A DNA stretch of 64,000 nt from Clostridia bacterium (GTDB lineage: Bacteria > Bacillota > Clostridia > Oscillospirales > Acutalibacteraceae), in NCBI GenBank assembly GCA_017531385.1, contig JAFXLD010000039.1:1-64000 (forward strand), given 5' to 3'. Made by a program: the position numbers and the translations under genes. Shown in pieces: positions 8,915-18,014 of the stretch. Numbering within the stretch: the stretch's first letter is position 1; every line of letters begins with the position of its first letter. The notes below the pieces were generated by a model, which was given only the letters and a program-made list of their open reading frames with translations, ran no database searches and had not been told where the DNA came from.

Positions 8915-8938
8915 AAAAGCTCCCGTGTGGGAGCTTTT
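8915..8938. terminator. Bidirectional terminator between parC and the membrane protein gene
   Basis: AAAAGCTCCC-GTGT-GGGAGCTTTT, a perfect 10-bp stem with A and T runs on both sides, serving two convergent genes. Confidence 0.9.
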
Positions 8939-8940
8939 TC

Positions 8941-10347
8941 TTATCCGATTGTCTTTATTATATTTTCAGCAGTCATATGGAATTTTTTTCCGTCTTTGCT
9001 GCCGTACAATGTGTACGTACCGTTTTCGGCACTGTAATCAGCAGTGTAATAAACAATATCACCTTCACGGATGCAAAAGCTTACCTTATCATCAATAATA
9101 TCACTGCGTTTTGTGCCTGATATTGAATAAAGAGTTTTATCTGTCATTATGACCAACAGGTCATCCGATGAAGTCATGTATATTTTATCTGCATCTGATG
9201 CAACGAGCTGAGTATTACTTCTTTTCACCGAATAAAGTTCATTGGATTCAGTAATATAATAAACATATCTGTTTTTTGATGTCACTTCAAAATCCTTTGC
9301 ACCGTCGGCAATCTGTTCACTTATTGCACCGTCATATCTGTATATTTTTCCCGTTGAATCAAGATAAGACAATCTTTCATCGCCTGTAATTACAATTTTT
9401 TTTACTGAGTCTGCAACATCCGTTCTGCTGTAATCATCTTTGACATAAAACAAAGACTTGGTTCCGTCTTCGTTAAAACAGGTATAAAAGATATCTGCAA
9501 AATCATCGTCAGCACAAATAAAAGCCGTACCTGATGAATTCAGCCTGATAACTTCCGTTTCCGGAAAAACAGGAGCAGCATTTCCCGGAACAAGTCTCAC
9601 ACGGCTTCTTCCCTCATTTGATATATATGTATACGCACCGTCGCTGAACACAACACTCAGCAGATCATCGGAAAACCATATTGCATTTGTCTGAACATCC
9701 GAACAAAGCTTACTCTTCATTGTACCGTCAGGATTCAATATAAATAATGAATTATCACCCGAAAGAACATACAGATATTTACCGTCATCCGAAACTGCCA
9801 GCGGAGTATAGCCCTCATTTACAAATGTTGTTTTTCCGCCTTTATATAAGTAAAGCTTTTTACTGTTTTCTTCATTCTTCACGAAAAGAACAACAGAACA
9901 ATCTGATGAAACGGCAAATGATTCCGCAGATTCGGCAATCATTTTTTTCCCCTCATAAAGATTTCTGTACGATGTAATATATACACTGTTTCTGCCGTTA
10001 TATGAATGAACCACATTACTTGTACAGATATCTGTGATTTTTACAACTTTTTTAGAACTTACCGAATACAGCGAGTATGTTGCACCATCTGACATCAGCA
10101 CTGAACAGGATGTTGAATCAGAATTATACCGAACACATGAAATACTTTTACCCGGAACGGTGTTTCCCGTATTTTCACCGTTTGACAGCACCACTGCGGC
10201 ATTTTTTTCGGGAGAATAAAAAAGTGAGATGCGACCGTTTCCGCTGCTGCTTATAATTGCAACAAGTGCAGAAACAATCAGCACAAAAACAGCAATGAAA
10301 TATATATATATACGCTTATTAAGCCTGAAAACCTTTTTGCCTTTCAT
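8941..10347 (-). CDS. Signal-anchored repeat protein, beta-propeller-like, unknown function
   Basis: 468 residues. A basic N-terminus (MKGKKVFRLNKR) and one membrane helix at about 12-29 suggest a signal anchor with the rest outside. The remainder is made of repeated short beta strands of the type ..S.DG.Y.Y..S.. (for example SDDGKYLYVLSGDNSLFIL, SKNRYVYYITESNELYSV, TSSDDLLVIMTDKTLYSI), as in DUF5050/WD40-like propellers. No enzyme motif was seen. It stands alone between a terminator and a promoter. A scaffold or sensor role at the cell surface is only a guess. Confidence 0.65.
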   Translation of the reverse strand: MKGKKVFRLNKRIYIYFIAVFVLIVSALVAIISSSGNGRISLFYSPEKNAAVVLSNGENTGNTVPGKSISCVRYNSDSTSCSVLMSDGATYSLYSVSSKKVVKITDICTSNVVHSYNGRNSVYITSYRNLYEGKKMIAESAESFAVSSDCSVVLFVKNEENSKKLYLYKGGKTTFVNEGYTPLAVSDDGKYLYVLSGDNSLFILNPDGTMKSKLCSDVQTNAIWFSDDLLSVVFSDGAYTYISNEGRSRVRLVPGNAAPVFPETEVIRLNSSGTAFICADDDFADIFYTCFNEDGTKSLFYVKDDYSRTDVADSVKKIVITGDERLSYLDSTGKIYRYDGAISEQIADGAKDFEVTSKNRYVYYITESNELYSVKRSNTQLVASDADKIYMTSSDDLLVIMTDKTLYSISGTKRSDIIDDKVSFCIREGDIVYYTADYSAENGTYTLYGSKDGKKFHMTAENIIKTIG

Positions 10348-10365
10348 ACATTATCACCCATTTAA

Positions 10366-10394
10366 GATTAACATTAAAAAACACTCTCTGTCAA
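10366..10394 (-). promoter_or_regulatory. Probable promoter of the propeller-like gene
   Basis: TTGACA, 17 bases, TTAATC (weak -10) on the minus strand, with GGGTG before the ATG at 10347. Confidence 0.5.
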
Positions 10395-10443
10395 GGATAC
10401 TTGTTGAAATTTATAAATATTTTTCAAAAATGTATTTTTTTTA

Positions 10444-10472
10444 TTTACAAATTAAAAAGAGTATAGTATAAT
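10444..10472 (+). promoter_or_regulatory. Strong sigma-A promoter of the small secreted peptide
   Basis: TTTACA, 17 bases, TATAAT, followed by AGGAGG and an ATG at 10507. Confidence 0.8.
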
Positions 10473-10506
10473 AATATAAAATATAATTTCCACAGGAGGA
10501 AAAATC

Positions 10507-10770
10507 ATGAAAAATTTCAGAAAAGCAATTGCATTATTTCTTTCAATGCTTATGATTCTTGCAGTAGCTCCCATCTCAGCATTTGCAGAAGAAGCTGTAG
10601 TTACTCCTGATGCAGAAGCAGGCGAAGATGCTAACACAGAAACACTCAATCCCTTTGCTCTTATCGGAAAATTCTTTGAAGCAATCGGTGAAACATTGAG
10701 AATTGTTATTGAATTTCTTCAGAACATGTTCGCAGGCACCGGCAACGATGCTCTCGATCAGATGAAATAA
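10507..10770 (+). CDS. Small secreted peptide of unknown function
   Basis: 87 residues with a textbook signal peptide: MKNFRKA, hydrophobic core, then a likely cut after AFA at about residue 28. The mature part is about 60 residues: an acidic, Ala/Glu/Asp-rich stretch (about 29-48) and then a predicted amphipathic helix (about 50-78, NPFALIGKFFEAIGETLRI onward). No cysteines. It is a complete one-gene unit with a near-ideal promoter, strong ribosome site and its own terminator, which suggests high expression. Surface adhesin, signalling or membrane-active peptide are all possible; nothing in the sequence decides between them. Confidence 0.75.
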   Translation: MKNFRKAIALFLSMLMILAVAPISAFAEEAVVTPDAEAGEDANTETLNPFALIGKFFEAIGETLRIVIEFLQNMFAGTGNDALDQMK

Positions 10771-10790
10771 TTTCAATTAAACAAACATGA

Positions 10791-10814
10791 ACGCACGGTA
10801 AATGCACCGTGCGT
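10791..10814 (+). terminator. Terminator of the small secreted peptide gene
   Basis: ACGCACGGT and ACCGTGCGT arms with a 6-base loop, then TTTTTT. The ribosome site of the next gene begins directly after the T run, so read-through probably feeds that gene. Confidence 0.85.
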
Positions 10815-10829
10815 TTTTTAGGAGATAAA

Positions 10830-11654
10830 ATGAAACAACTGTATATTTCCGATCTTGACGGAACTTTACTGAACGAAAAAGCATTACTCAGTGAAGAAAC
10901 CGAAACAGAACTCAACTCACTTATTGCAAAAGGCATCAATTTCACTGTTGCTACGGCTAGAACTCATGCAACTGTTGAAAAAATGCTGAAAAACGTCAAT
11001 ATTTCCGTACCTGCAGTACTTATGAACGGTGTTGCGATTTTTGATTTAAAAACAAAAAAGTATGTATCCGTTCAGAAAATAAGCGACAACGGCAAAAATG
11101 TACTTTTTGAAACCATCAGAAAATATATCCGTTCGGGCTTTGTTTTCTGCATTGATAATGACGAATTATCCACATATTACGAAAATACCGATTCTCCCAA
11201 CGCAAAAAAATTCATTGAAGAACGGGAAAAAATTTATAAGAAAAAATTTACAAAAGTAAACTCTTTCAATGATTGCATGGACAAAAATGTGGTTTACTAT
11301 TCAATAAACGATAAAAAAGAAAAGCTTGAAGAAGCTTATAAATCCATTTCACAATGCACCGACCTTCATGCTGAATTTTACAGAGATATATACAACACCG
11401 AGCATTGGTATCTTGAAGTATGTTCATCAGAAGCATCAAAAAAGAACGCCGTAAACACCCTCAGAGAGCTTTTCGGCTTTGACCGTGTTATTTCATTCGG
11501 CGACAATTTAAACGACATACCGATGTTTGAAGCAAGTGATGAAAGCTATGCCGTTGCCAATGCAAAAGATGAAGTAAAAAAGAGAGCAAACGGTGTAATT
11601 GAGTCAAACATAAATAACGGCGTTGTTAGGTTTATAAAATCAAAAAATCCCTGA
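10830..11654 (+). CDS. HAD-superfamily Cof-type sugar-phosphate phosphatase
   Basis: Start at 10830 (AGGAGA before ATG, MKQLYISDLDGTLL); an in-frame upstream ATG at 10809 lies inside the terminator and is rejected. 274 residues, usual for Cof/YkrA HAD-IIB enzymes. DLDGTLL holds the nucleophile and acid aspartates (D8, D10), the type IIB cap lies in the middle, and FGDNLNDIPMFEASD near the C-terminus is the metal-binding motif IV. Substrates of this family are sugar phosphates, FMN and related small phosphates; the real one is not known. The stop codon is inside the following terminator. Confidence 0.88.
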   Translation: MKQLYISDLDGTLLNEKALLSEETETELNSLIAKGINFTVATARTHATVEKMLKNVNISVPAVLMNGVAIFDLKTKKYVSVQKISDNGKNVLFETIRKYIRSGFVFCIDNDELSTYYENTDSPNAKKFIEEREKIYKKKFTKVNSFNDCMDKNVVYYSINDKKEKLEEAYKSISQCTDLHAEFYRDIYNTEHWYLEVCSSEASKKNAVNTLRELFGFDRVISFGDNLNDIPMFEASDESYAVANAKDEVKKRANGVIESNINNGVVRFIKSKNP

Positions 11655-11670
11655 TTTTTCAATCAGGGAT
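11647..11670. terminator. Bidirectional terminator, Cof phosphatase and proS
   Basis: ATCCCTGATT-TTTC-AATCAGGGAT, 10-bp stem, followed by a T-rich run on the plus strand and TTTTTTGATTTTATAAA on the minus. Convergent genes share it. Confidence 0.88.
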
Positions 11671-11677
11671 AATTTTT

Positions 11678-13411
11678 TTATTCAGCTTTGCATTTTGCCA
11701 TAAGTTCGTTTACAAGGTTCTTTACAGTTGCAACTGTTTCTTCAACGGGAACTTTTGCGCTGTATGTCTTATCTCTTGTAACAACTTCGCAGACATTTTC
11801 TTTAAGGTTTCTGGGGCTTACGATAACCCTTACGGGTACACCGAGGAGGTCAGCATCAGAGAACATGAAGCCTGCACTTACCTTACGGTCATCGTAAATT
11901 ACCTCAAGTCCTGCATCCTGAAGGTCTTCGTACATCTTGTCTGCCGCTGCATGAGCTTCTTCGTCTGCTGACTTCATACAGCAGAGGTGAACCTGCCAGG
12001 GAGCGATTGACATGGGCCAGATGGGACCGTATTCATCGTGATGTGCTTCACATACTGATGCTGCAAGTCTGCCTACGCCGATGCCGTAGCAACCCATGAT
12101 GGGTGTATGGCTCTCACCCTTTTCATCAAGATATGACATACCCATTGACTTTGTATATTTTGTACCGAGCTGGAAGATGTTACCGACTTCAATACCTCTT
12201 GAAACCGTAATTGCTTTCTTCTTACAAACGGGACAGATACCACCTGTGATGATCTTTGCAAAATCATGATACTGAGCATCGGGGAATTCTCTGTCCATAT
12301 CAAGACCTGTGTAGTGGTAGTCTGTTTCGTTTGCACCGCATACAAGGTTATTGCAACCCTTGACTGATGCATCGAAAAGGATAAGAGGCTTACATTCTGC
12401 ATCCATATTTACGGGACCGATGAAACCTGCCTTGATACCGCTTTCGTCTGTAATAACTGCGGGATGAATGTTTTCGCCGAGGAAGTTTGTGAGCTTTGTT
12501 TCATTTACATCAAGGTCGCCTCTGATGAACACGATAACATATTCATCAGTCATATTCTTCTGATATACAACTGCTTTAAGGCTCTTCTTTGCATCTGCTT
12601 TGAGGAAATCACATACTTCTTCGATTGTGTGCATTTCGGGAGTGTGAACCTTTGTGAGTTCTTCACTCACATCGTCGTGCATGGGCTCGATAATGCTTTC
12701 TGCAGCTTCCATATTTGCTCTGTAACCGCATTCGGGACAGATTGCGATTGAATCTTCACCGATTGCAGTAAGAAGCATATATTCGTGTGAAATATTACCG
12801 CCCATCATACCTGAGTCAGACTCAACAACGATTGTTTCGGGAATACCTGCTCTTGCAAAAATGCGTTCATATGCGTGATAGCACTTTGCATAGTACTGTT
12901 CAAGGTCTTCCTGAGAAGTGTGGAATGAATAAGCATCCTTCATTGTGAATTCACGCACACGGATAAGACCTGCTCTGGGTCTTGCCTCGTCACGGAACTT
13001 TGTCTGGATCTGATAAATCATAAAGGGGTAACGTGTGTATGTATTACCGTATTCACGGACAAGCTGAACTGCGGCTTCTTCGTGAGTCATACCGAGAACC
13101 ATGGGTGAACCGTTTCTGTCCTTGAAACGGCAGAGTGAATTGTCAATTGACTGATATCTGCCTGATTCTTCCCAGAGAGAAGCGGGCATAACAACAGGAA
13201 AAGAAACTTCCTGACCATCAATTCTGTCCATCTCTTCACGGATGATATTTTCGATTTTCTTTGTGATACGGCGAAGTGGCATATATGAAGAATAGATACC
13301 GTTTGAAACAAACTTCATATAACCGCCTCTGACCATTAACGCATGGCTGTCTACCACGCAATCAGAGGGTTTTTCTTTAAATCTTTCACCGACAAGTTTA
13401 TCAAGTTTCAT
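11678..13411 (-). CDS. proS: Prolyl-tRNA synthetase (bacterial type)
   Basis: 577 residues, the usual length for the bacterial form with an editing insertion. Class II motifs are visible: the motif 2 region with KFRDEARPRAGLIRVREF (about 134-151) and ATP-site residues near the C-terminal part of the core (GCYGIGVGRLAA). The middle, about 220-400, corresponds to the INS editing domain, and the C-terminal anticodon-binding domain begins near WPMSIAPWQVHL. It charges tRNA-Pro with proline in the cytoplasm. ATG at 13411 has AGAGGT. It follows the HAD gene by 19 bases; no T-box leader is present. Confidence 0.95.
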   Translation of the reverse strand: MKLDKLVGERFKEKPSDCVVDSHALMVRGGYMKFVSNGIYSSYMPLRRITKKIENIIREEMDRIDGQEVSFPVVMPASLWEESGRYQSIDNSLCRFKDRNGSPMVLGMTHEEAAVQLVREYGNTYTRYPFMIYQIQTKFRDEARPRAGLIRVREFTMKDAYSFHTSQEDLEQYYAKCYHAYERIFARAGIPETIVVESDSGMMGGNISHEYMLLTAIGEDSIAICPECGYRANMEAAESIIEPMHDDVSEELTKVHTPEMHTIEEVCDFLKADAKKSLKAVVYQKNMTDEYVIVFIRGDLDVNETKLTNFLGENIHPAVITDESGIKAGFIGPVNMDAECKPLILFDASVKGCNNLVCGANETDYHYTGLDMDREFPDAQYHDFAKIITGGICPVCKKKAITVSRGIEVGNIFQLGTKYTKSMGMSYLDEKGESHTPIMGCYGIGVGRLAASVCEAHHDEYGPIWPMSIAPWQVHLCCMKSADEEAHAAADKMYEDLQDAGLEVIYDDRKVSAGFMFSDADLLGVPVRVIVSPRNLKENVCEVVTRDKTYSAKVPVEETVATVKNLVNELMAKCKAE

Positions 13412-13430
13412 AAATTTAAACCTCTATTAA

Positions 13431-14057
13431 TTATATTTTTACACCTTTATTTTTAAGTTTTTCCCTGAGTACGCTGACATCTTCAAATGACGGAGAGAAG
13501 ACAATTCCGTCCATTCCGCATTTTTTACCGCCCTCAATATTTTCCTCAACATCGTCAATAAAAATACATTCCGAGGGGTCAAGCGAATATGTATTGAAAA
13601 GGATTTCATAAATCTCCTTTTCGGGCTTCAGGACTTTATGTTCGCAGGAAATAATTCTGCCGTCCATAAGTGCTATTGCAGGTTTATGGGGCGAATATTC
13701 ATAAAAATCATACCCTGCATTGCTTAAAAGATATGTCTTATAGCCGTTTGACTTCAGCTCCTGAATAAGGTCATACATTTCGGGAAATGCCGGCATTTCG
13801 GTAAGTCCATAGCCCTTTTCAAGATAAAGTTCCTTCAGCACGGCAAGCACATGAGGAGGCAATTTATCACTGACCGCATCAATGACTTCGGCATAAGTTC
13901 TTATACCTCTGTCACAGTCCCTGTAAATACCGCTGTTATAAAACACATCGAGTATCATGTCCACATCTTTTTTATCGGGAAGATACTTTGAAAAAGTTTT
14001 TTCGGGATAAAACATGATAAGGACATTACCCATATCAAAAATAATATTTTTTATCAT
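13431..14057 (-). CDS. HAD-superfamily hydrolase, subfamily IA (YihX-like)
   Basis: 208 residues. The nucleophile motif is FDMGNVLI (D8, with Gly at the +2 position, as in YihX-type members), motif II is LLSNA, and IFIDDVEENIEGGKKCGM is motif IV with an acidic metal-binding pair. A helical cap lies at about 15-85. Members of this group remove phosphate from small molecules such as glucose-1-phosphate; substrate unknown here. Located directly upstream of proS on the same strand and behind the acpP terminator. Confidence 0.85.
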   Translation of the reverse strand: MIKNIIFDMGNVLIMFYPEKTFSKYLPDKKDVDMILDVFYNSGIYRDCDRGIRTYAEVIDAVSDKLPPHVLAVLKELYLEKGYGLTEMPAFPEMYDLIQELKSNGYKTYLLSNAGYDFYEYSPHKPAIALMDGRIISCEHKVLKPEKEIYEILFNTYSLDPSECIFIDDVEENIEGGKKCGMDGIVFSPSFEDVSVLREKLKNKGVKI

Positions 14058-14077
14058 AACATCACCGTCAAATCAAA

Positions 14078-14102
14078 AGGGCGGTGCTCACACAGCCGCC
14101 CT
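14078..14102 (-). terminator. Terminator of acpP
   Basis: AGGGCGG and CCGCCCT arms followed by TTTTGATTT on the minus strand, just after the acpP stop. Confidence 0.8.
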
Positions 14103-14108
14103 GAATCC

Positions 14109-14330
14109 TCAGCGCTTTTCAAGAAAATCTACAATGTCACCGATAGTAACAAATTTTTCAAGCACTTCATCGGGGACCTCAACATTGAACTCATCTTCAA
14201 TATCCATTGCGATTTCAATCATGTCAAGACTGTCAAAATTAAGGTCTTCAAGATGAGTATCAAGGGTAACCTCTTCCTCATCTATTTCATATTGTTCACA
14301 GATGATTGCTCTAATTTTTTCAAATTCCAT
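14109..14330 (-). CDS. acpP: Acyl carrier protein
   Basis: 73 residues, acidic, four-helix ACP. LNFDSLDMIEIAMDIEDEF carries the DSL motif with the serine (about residue 34) that receives 4'-phosphopantetheine. It shuttles acyl chains in fatty acid synthesis. AAAGGAGAG site, own promoter and own terminator. It is not next to other fab genes in this window. Confidence 0.95.
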   Translation of the reverse strand: MEFEKIRAIICEQYEIDEEEVTLDTHLEDLNFDSLDMIEIAMDIEDEFNVEVPDEVLEKFVTIGDIVDFLEKR

Positions 14331-14379
14331 AAAAACTCTCCTTTATAAAAAAATCAAAAGCAATATCATATATATTAAG

Positions 14380-14408
14380 ATATTATTTAATTTTAACCAC
14401 TTTGTCAA
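14380..14408 (-). promoter_or_regulatory. Sigma-A promoter of acpP
   Basis: TTGACA, 17 bases, TAATAT on the minus strand, about 50 bases before the acpP start. Confidence 0.8.
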
Positions 14409-14449
14409 TACTTTTGCATAACTTTTTATAAACGGACAAATTTTCAGAA

Positions 14450-14477
14450 AAAGCGATGCCAGAAAAGACACCGCTTT
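14450..14477 (-). terminator. Terminator behind ftsZ
   Basis: AAAGCGGTGTC pairs with GGCATCGCTTT (11 bp including two G-U), then TTTCTG on the minus strand. It separates the dcw cluster from acpP. Confidence 0.7.
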
Positions 14478-14511
14478 GAAATAATTCTCAATTTTTATAG
14501 CAAAAATGTTA

Positions 14512-15609
14512 TTACTTTCTGCTCTTGAACATATCAAAGATATCGCTCAGGTCATCATCGCTGGTGCCGAATTCCTGTTTGGGAGCACTTGATTCAGCGG
14601 GCTGTTCAGCCTTTACTTCTTCAGCCTTTTTGTCAGCCTTTAAGGGAGCAGGATGTGCACCGAAACCTGTTGCAACAACAGTAACAACCATTTCATCTTC
14701 AAGTGAAGAATCAAGTGCAACACCGAAGATGATATTAGCATCGGGATCTGCTGTTTCAGAAATTATTGAGCTGGCTGCATCAACAGCATCAAGTGTGATG
14801 TCGGGAGATGCTGAAATATTGATAATAATACCTTTTGAACCTTCAATTGATGTTTCAAGAAGAGGACTTGTGATAGCCTTCTTAGCTGATTCCTCTGCCT
14901 TATCCTTACCTGATGCTCTGCCCACACCCATATGAGCATGACCTGCATCCTTCATAACGGATGTAACGTCAGCAAAGTCAAGGTTGATAAGTCCGGGAAC
15001 AGTGATAAGCTCTGCAATGCTTCTTACACCCTGACGAAGAACATCGTCTGCGATTTCGAATGCGTTTGCAAAAGTTATCTTTTCGTCTGAAACGAGCTTG
15101 AGTCTCTCGTTGGGGATGATGATAAGGCTGTCAACATGAGCTGAAAGTTCTGCAATGCCTTCTTCAGCCTGTGCCATACGGCGCTTACCTTCAAAATTGA
15201 AGGGCTTGGTTACGATACCGACTGTAAGGATACCCTTATCCTTAGCCATCTGAGCGATAACAGGAGCTGCACCTGTACCTGTTCCGCCGCCCATACCTGC
15301 TGTGATGAATACCATGTCTGCACCGTTGAGAGAATCATTGATAGCATCCATGCTCTCTTCTGCAGCTTTTTTGCCGACTTCAGGACGTGCACCTGCACCC
15401 TTGCCGTCTGTTACCTTTTCGCCTATCTGAATCTTTGTTGTTGCTTTGGAATACATAAGCACCTGTTTATCTGTATTGATTGCGATAAACTCTACGCCCT
15501 GAACTCCGCCCTCAACCATTCTGTTGATTGCGTTTCCGCCACCGCCACCGACGCCGATGACTTTTATTTTTGTTACATCTTCACGTTCATTTGCTATTTC
15601 AAAAGACAT
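14512..15609 (-). CDS. ftsZ: Cell division protein FtsZ
   Basis: 365 residues. GTPase signature: [13 protein letters not shown] (19-31), GGGTGTG tubulin loop (107-113), then the T7 region ([13 protein letters not shown]) that activates the neighbour's GTP. A variable acidic linker and the short C-terminal peptide [14 protein letters not shown] (partner-binding tail) close the protein. It assembles into the Z-ring at midcell. CGGAGGA site; own promoter at 15663-15691. Last gene of the dcw cluster; no ftsA precedes it. Confidence 0.97.
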   Translation of the reverse strand: MSFEIANEREDVTKIKVIGVGGGGGNAINRMVEGGVQGVEFIAINTDKQVLMYSKATTKIQIGEKVTDGKGAGARPEVGKKAAEESMDAINDSLNGADMVFITAGMGGGTGTGAAPVIAQMAKDKGILTVGIVTKPFNFEGKRRMAQAEEGIAELSAHVDSLIIIPNERLKLVSDEKITFANAFEIADDVLRQGVRSIAELITVPGLINLDFADVTSVMKDAGHAHMGVGRASGKDKAEESAKKAITSPLLETSIEGSKGIIINISASPDITLDAVDAASSIISETADPDANIIFGVALDSSLEDEMVVTVVATGFGAHPAPLKADKKAEEVKAEQPAESSAPKQEFGTSDDDLSDIFDMFKSRK

Positions 15610-15662
15610 TTGACTTCCTCCGTATATAAAATTTTAGGATATAAACACAACAATACTTATAT

Positions 15663-15691
15663 ATAATACCATGTAACCCATAAAATTTCAA
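15663..15691 (-). promoter_or_regulatory. Sigma-A promoter of ftsZ
   Basis: TTGAAA, 17 bases, TATTAT on the minus strand, in the 160-base gap between ftsQ and ftsZ. Confidence 0.7.
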
Positions 15692-15768
15692 TACACAATC
15701 TATAATAAATATTGTCAGATTTTTATAAATTTTTCTTATCGTTTCACTACAAAATAACCAAAATTACA

Positions 15769-16698
15769 TCATCCTACTGCTTCGGGAACATCCTCTGGGA
15801 TATCATCCATAACCGGTTCATCGTTATTCTCGGGAATTTCGCTGTTATTCTCTTCACTTTCATACTCATTTTCAACGGGAGAATAATCATCGCGCACATA
15901 TGACCTTTCCGGATCTTTTACATCAATAATAATTCTTGCATCCGGATTGTTGGCAATTTCTGTTTCCATGGTCTTTGATGCCATGGATAATTTTTCTTCA
16001 AGCTGAGTAAGCGTTCCGAGAATGAAAGTAAATCTTCCGTTTATGGTTATACTCACATTGGCTATATTTTCAACATTTATCTTTGTTATATCTGTAATGC
16101 CCGACTTTTTAAATTTTTCCCTGATAGTGTCAAGTCTTGTTTTATATGCTTCGTCTGTAAATTCAGCAATGGTTCCGATTTCCGCATTAACCACGGAAAT
16201 ACCCACGATTTTTGCCGATCCCAACGGCATTTTTTCTGTTACACTCAACACTTTGTACTCTTCGTTCAGAATGGTATAACCACCACCTGCATCAAGGGCA
16301 TAAACAGCTGAAGTATCCTCAACAACAAGTCTTAATGTGGAGGGATATTTTCTCTGAACTTTTACATTTCCTATATATGGAAGTAATTTTTCGATTGAGT
16401 CCTTTGTGTTTTTTTTGGAAACAAGAACAAGGCTGTCTCCTGTATTAACACCGCTGACTCTCACAATTTCTTCCGAAGAATAATAACTGCTGCCTGGAAG
16501 AGATTCACCGTTTTCATCAGGTGTTCCTATAACTTCTATGCTTTCAACCTTAAAAAAAACAAAAGCAGAAAGCAGATACAACAAAACTGCAAGGCCGATA
16601 CAAAGACCTGCACCAACCTTGATTTTACGCACCATCTGCACTCTGCGTCTCTTTTTCTCTCTTTCGGCTTTTTTTTCAGCTCTTGCTGTCTCCTCCAT
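15769..16698 (-). CDS. ftsQ: Cell division protein FtsQ/DivIB
   Basis: 309 residues. A basic cytoplasmic N-terminus (EKKAEREKKRRR), one membrane helix (about 30-50), then a POTRA domain starting at VESIEVIGT and a beta domain with YAL..GGGYTILNEEYKVL. The C-terminal tail is acidic and disordered. It links the early and late divisome at the septum. Its start overlaps the end of murA by 23 bases, a sign of translational coupling. POTRA proteins diverge quickly, so the call rests on topology and cluster position. Confidence 0.88.
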   Translation of the reverse strand: MEETARAEKKAEREKKRRRVQMVRKIKVGAGLCIGLAVLLYLLSAFVFFKVESIEVIGTPDENGESLPGSSYYSSEEIVRVSGVNTGDSLVLVSKKNTKDSIEKLLPYIGNVKVQRKYPSTLRLVVEDTSAVYALDAGGGYTILNEEYKVLSVTEKMPLGSAKIVGISVVNAEIGTIAEFTDEAYKTRLDTIREKFKKSGITDITKINVENIANVSITINGRFTFILGTLTQLEEKLSMASKTMETEIANNPDARIIIDVKDPERSYVRDDYSPVENEYESEENNSEIPENNDEPVMDDIPEDVPEAVG

Positions 16699-17965
16699 TT
16701 GTCGTATTCCTTTCTTCTTTCACTATATCACATCCGAGAGAAGTTAAAACTCCGCTCATATTTTCGTATCCTCTTAATATATATTTAATATCATCAACCG
16801 TTGTTGTTCCCTGTGCCGCAAGACCAGCAAGAACAAGCGATGCACCGCCTCTGAGGTCTGATGCTATAACAGATGCACCCGTAAGATAAGGAGTGCCTTC
16901 AATAACAGCCATTCTGCCGTCAACCCTTATCTTTGCACCGAATCTGAGCATTTCGCTGACGTGTTTATAACGGCTTTCAAAAATCGTTTCAATAATAACG
17001 CTGGTACCGTGACACACAGTCGTCATTGCCATAATCTGCGCCTGCATATCGGTCGGAAACCCCGGATAGGGCATCGTTCTGATTGTTTTTATACTCCTGA
17101 GATACGGTGGTGCCGTAAGCGTCACCGAGCTCGAGGAGATTGCAATATCACATCCGGCTTCCTCAAAAGCAGGTATGACAGGTGCAAGATGTGCGGGAAT
17201 CACCGATGTCAGGTGGATTTTGCCGTGCGTCATTGCAGCTGCTGCCATATATGTTGTTGCAACGATTCTGTCGGGTATGACCTTATACTGTGCCGAATGA
17301 AGTTCTTTTACGCCTTCAATTATAATTGTTCCTTCGCCCGTGCCCGATATTCTTGCTCCGCAACTGTTCAGAAAATCAGCAAGATCGCTGATTTCAGGCT
17401 CCCGTGCAGCATTTGTGATAACCGTTGTGCCTTTTGCCGTACAAGCTGTCAGAATTATGTTTTCCGTTGCACCTACACTGGGAAACGAAAGTGCAATATT
17501 CACGCCTTCAAGCGGCTTCACTGCTTCAAAATCAATTTTTGCAAATTCTTCATGAATATTCACACCGAAACGCTGAATAGCATCAAGATGAAGATCTATG
17601 GGTCTGAGACCGATTTCACAACCACCGGGTGTTGAAAGACTGGCTTTACCTGTGCGTCCGATGATAGCACCGAGAAACACAACAGATGAACGCATTTCAC
17701 GCATTAGTTCATCAGGAATATCAAATTTATCAACATTAGTGCTGTCAACAGTCACCGTATGTCCGTCCCTTGTCACTTTACAACCGAGGTAACTGAGAAT
17801 CCTGATCGTTGCATCAACATCGGAAATATCAGGACAATTTGTAATAACGGTTTCACCTTTTATAAGTACAGTTGCTGCAAGAATCGGCAGTATGCTGTTT
17901 TTTGAGCCTTGAATCTGTGTTTCGCCGTAAAGCCTGTGTCCTCCGTTTATAACATATCTGCTCAC
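16676..17965 (-). CDS. murA: UDP-N-acetylglucosamine 1-carboxyvinyltransferase MurA
   Basis: First committed step of peptidoglycan synthesis, adding enolpyruvate from PEP to UDP-GlcNAc. I start it at the GTG at 17965 (GGTGGG upstream, giving MSRYVINGG); the ATG at 17983 has no site. 429 residues. GSKNSILPILAA near the N-terminus and PGGCEIGLRP with the catalytic, fosfomycin-target cysteine (C116) are intact. The two inverse alpha-beta barrel halves are of normal length. Between murG and ftsQ in the dcw cluster, which is unusual compared with E. coli but common in Clostridia. Confidence 0.95.
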   Translation of the reverse strand: MSRYVINGGHRLYGETQIQGSKNSILPILAATVLIKGETVITNCPDISDVDATIRILSYLGCKVTRDGHTVTVDSTNVDKFDIPDELMREMRSSVVFLGAIIGRTGKASLSTPGGCEIGLRPIDLHLDAIQRFGVNIHEEFAKIDFEAVKPLEGVNIALSFPSVGATENIILTACTAKGTTVITNAAREPEISDLADFLNSCGARISGTGEGTIIIEGVKELHSAQYKVIPDRIVATTYMAAAAMTHGKIHLTSVIPAHLAPVIPAFEEAGCDIAISSSSVTLTAPPYLRSIKTIRTMPYPGFPTDMQAQIMAMTTVCHGTSVIIETIFESRYKHVSEMLRFGAKIRVDGRMAVIEGTPYLTGASVIASDLRGGASLVLAGLAAQGTTTVDDIKYILRGYENMSGVLTSLGCDIVKEERNTTNGGDSKS

Positions 17966-18014
17966 TTTATTCCCACCTTTCATACTGCATAGTATGCGGT
18001 GGAAGATGTCCTTG

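Noticed and set aside
14343..14537. 64-residue minus-strand frame between ftsZ and acpP
   Set aside because: It overlaps the ftsZ terminator and the acpP promoter.
16961..17635. 224-residue frame opposite murA
   Set aside because: Shadow frame antisense to a conserved gene with clear motifs; no ribosome site.
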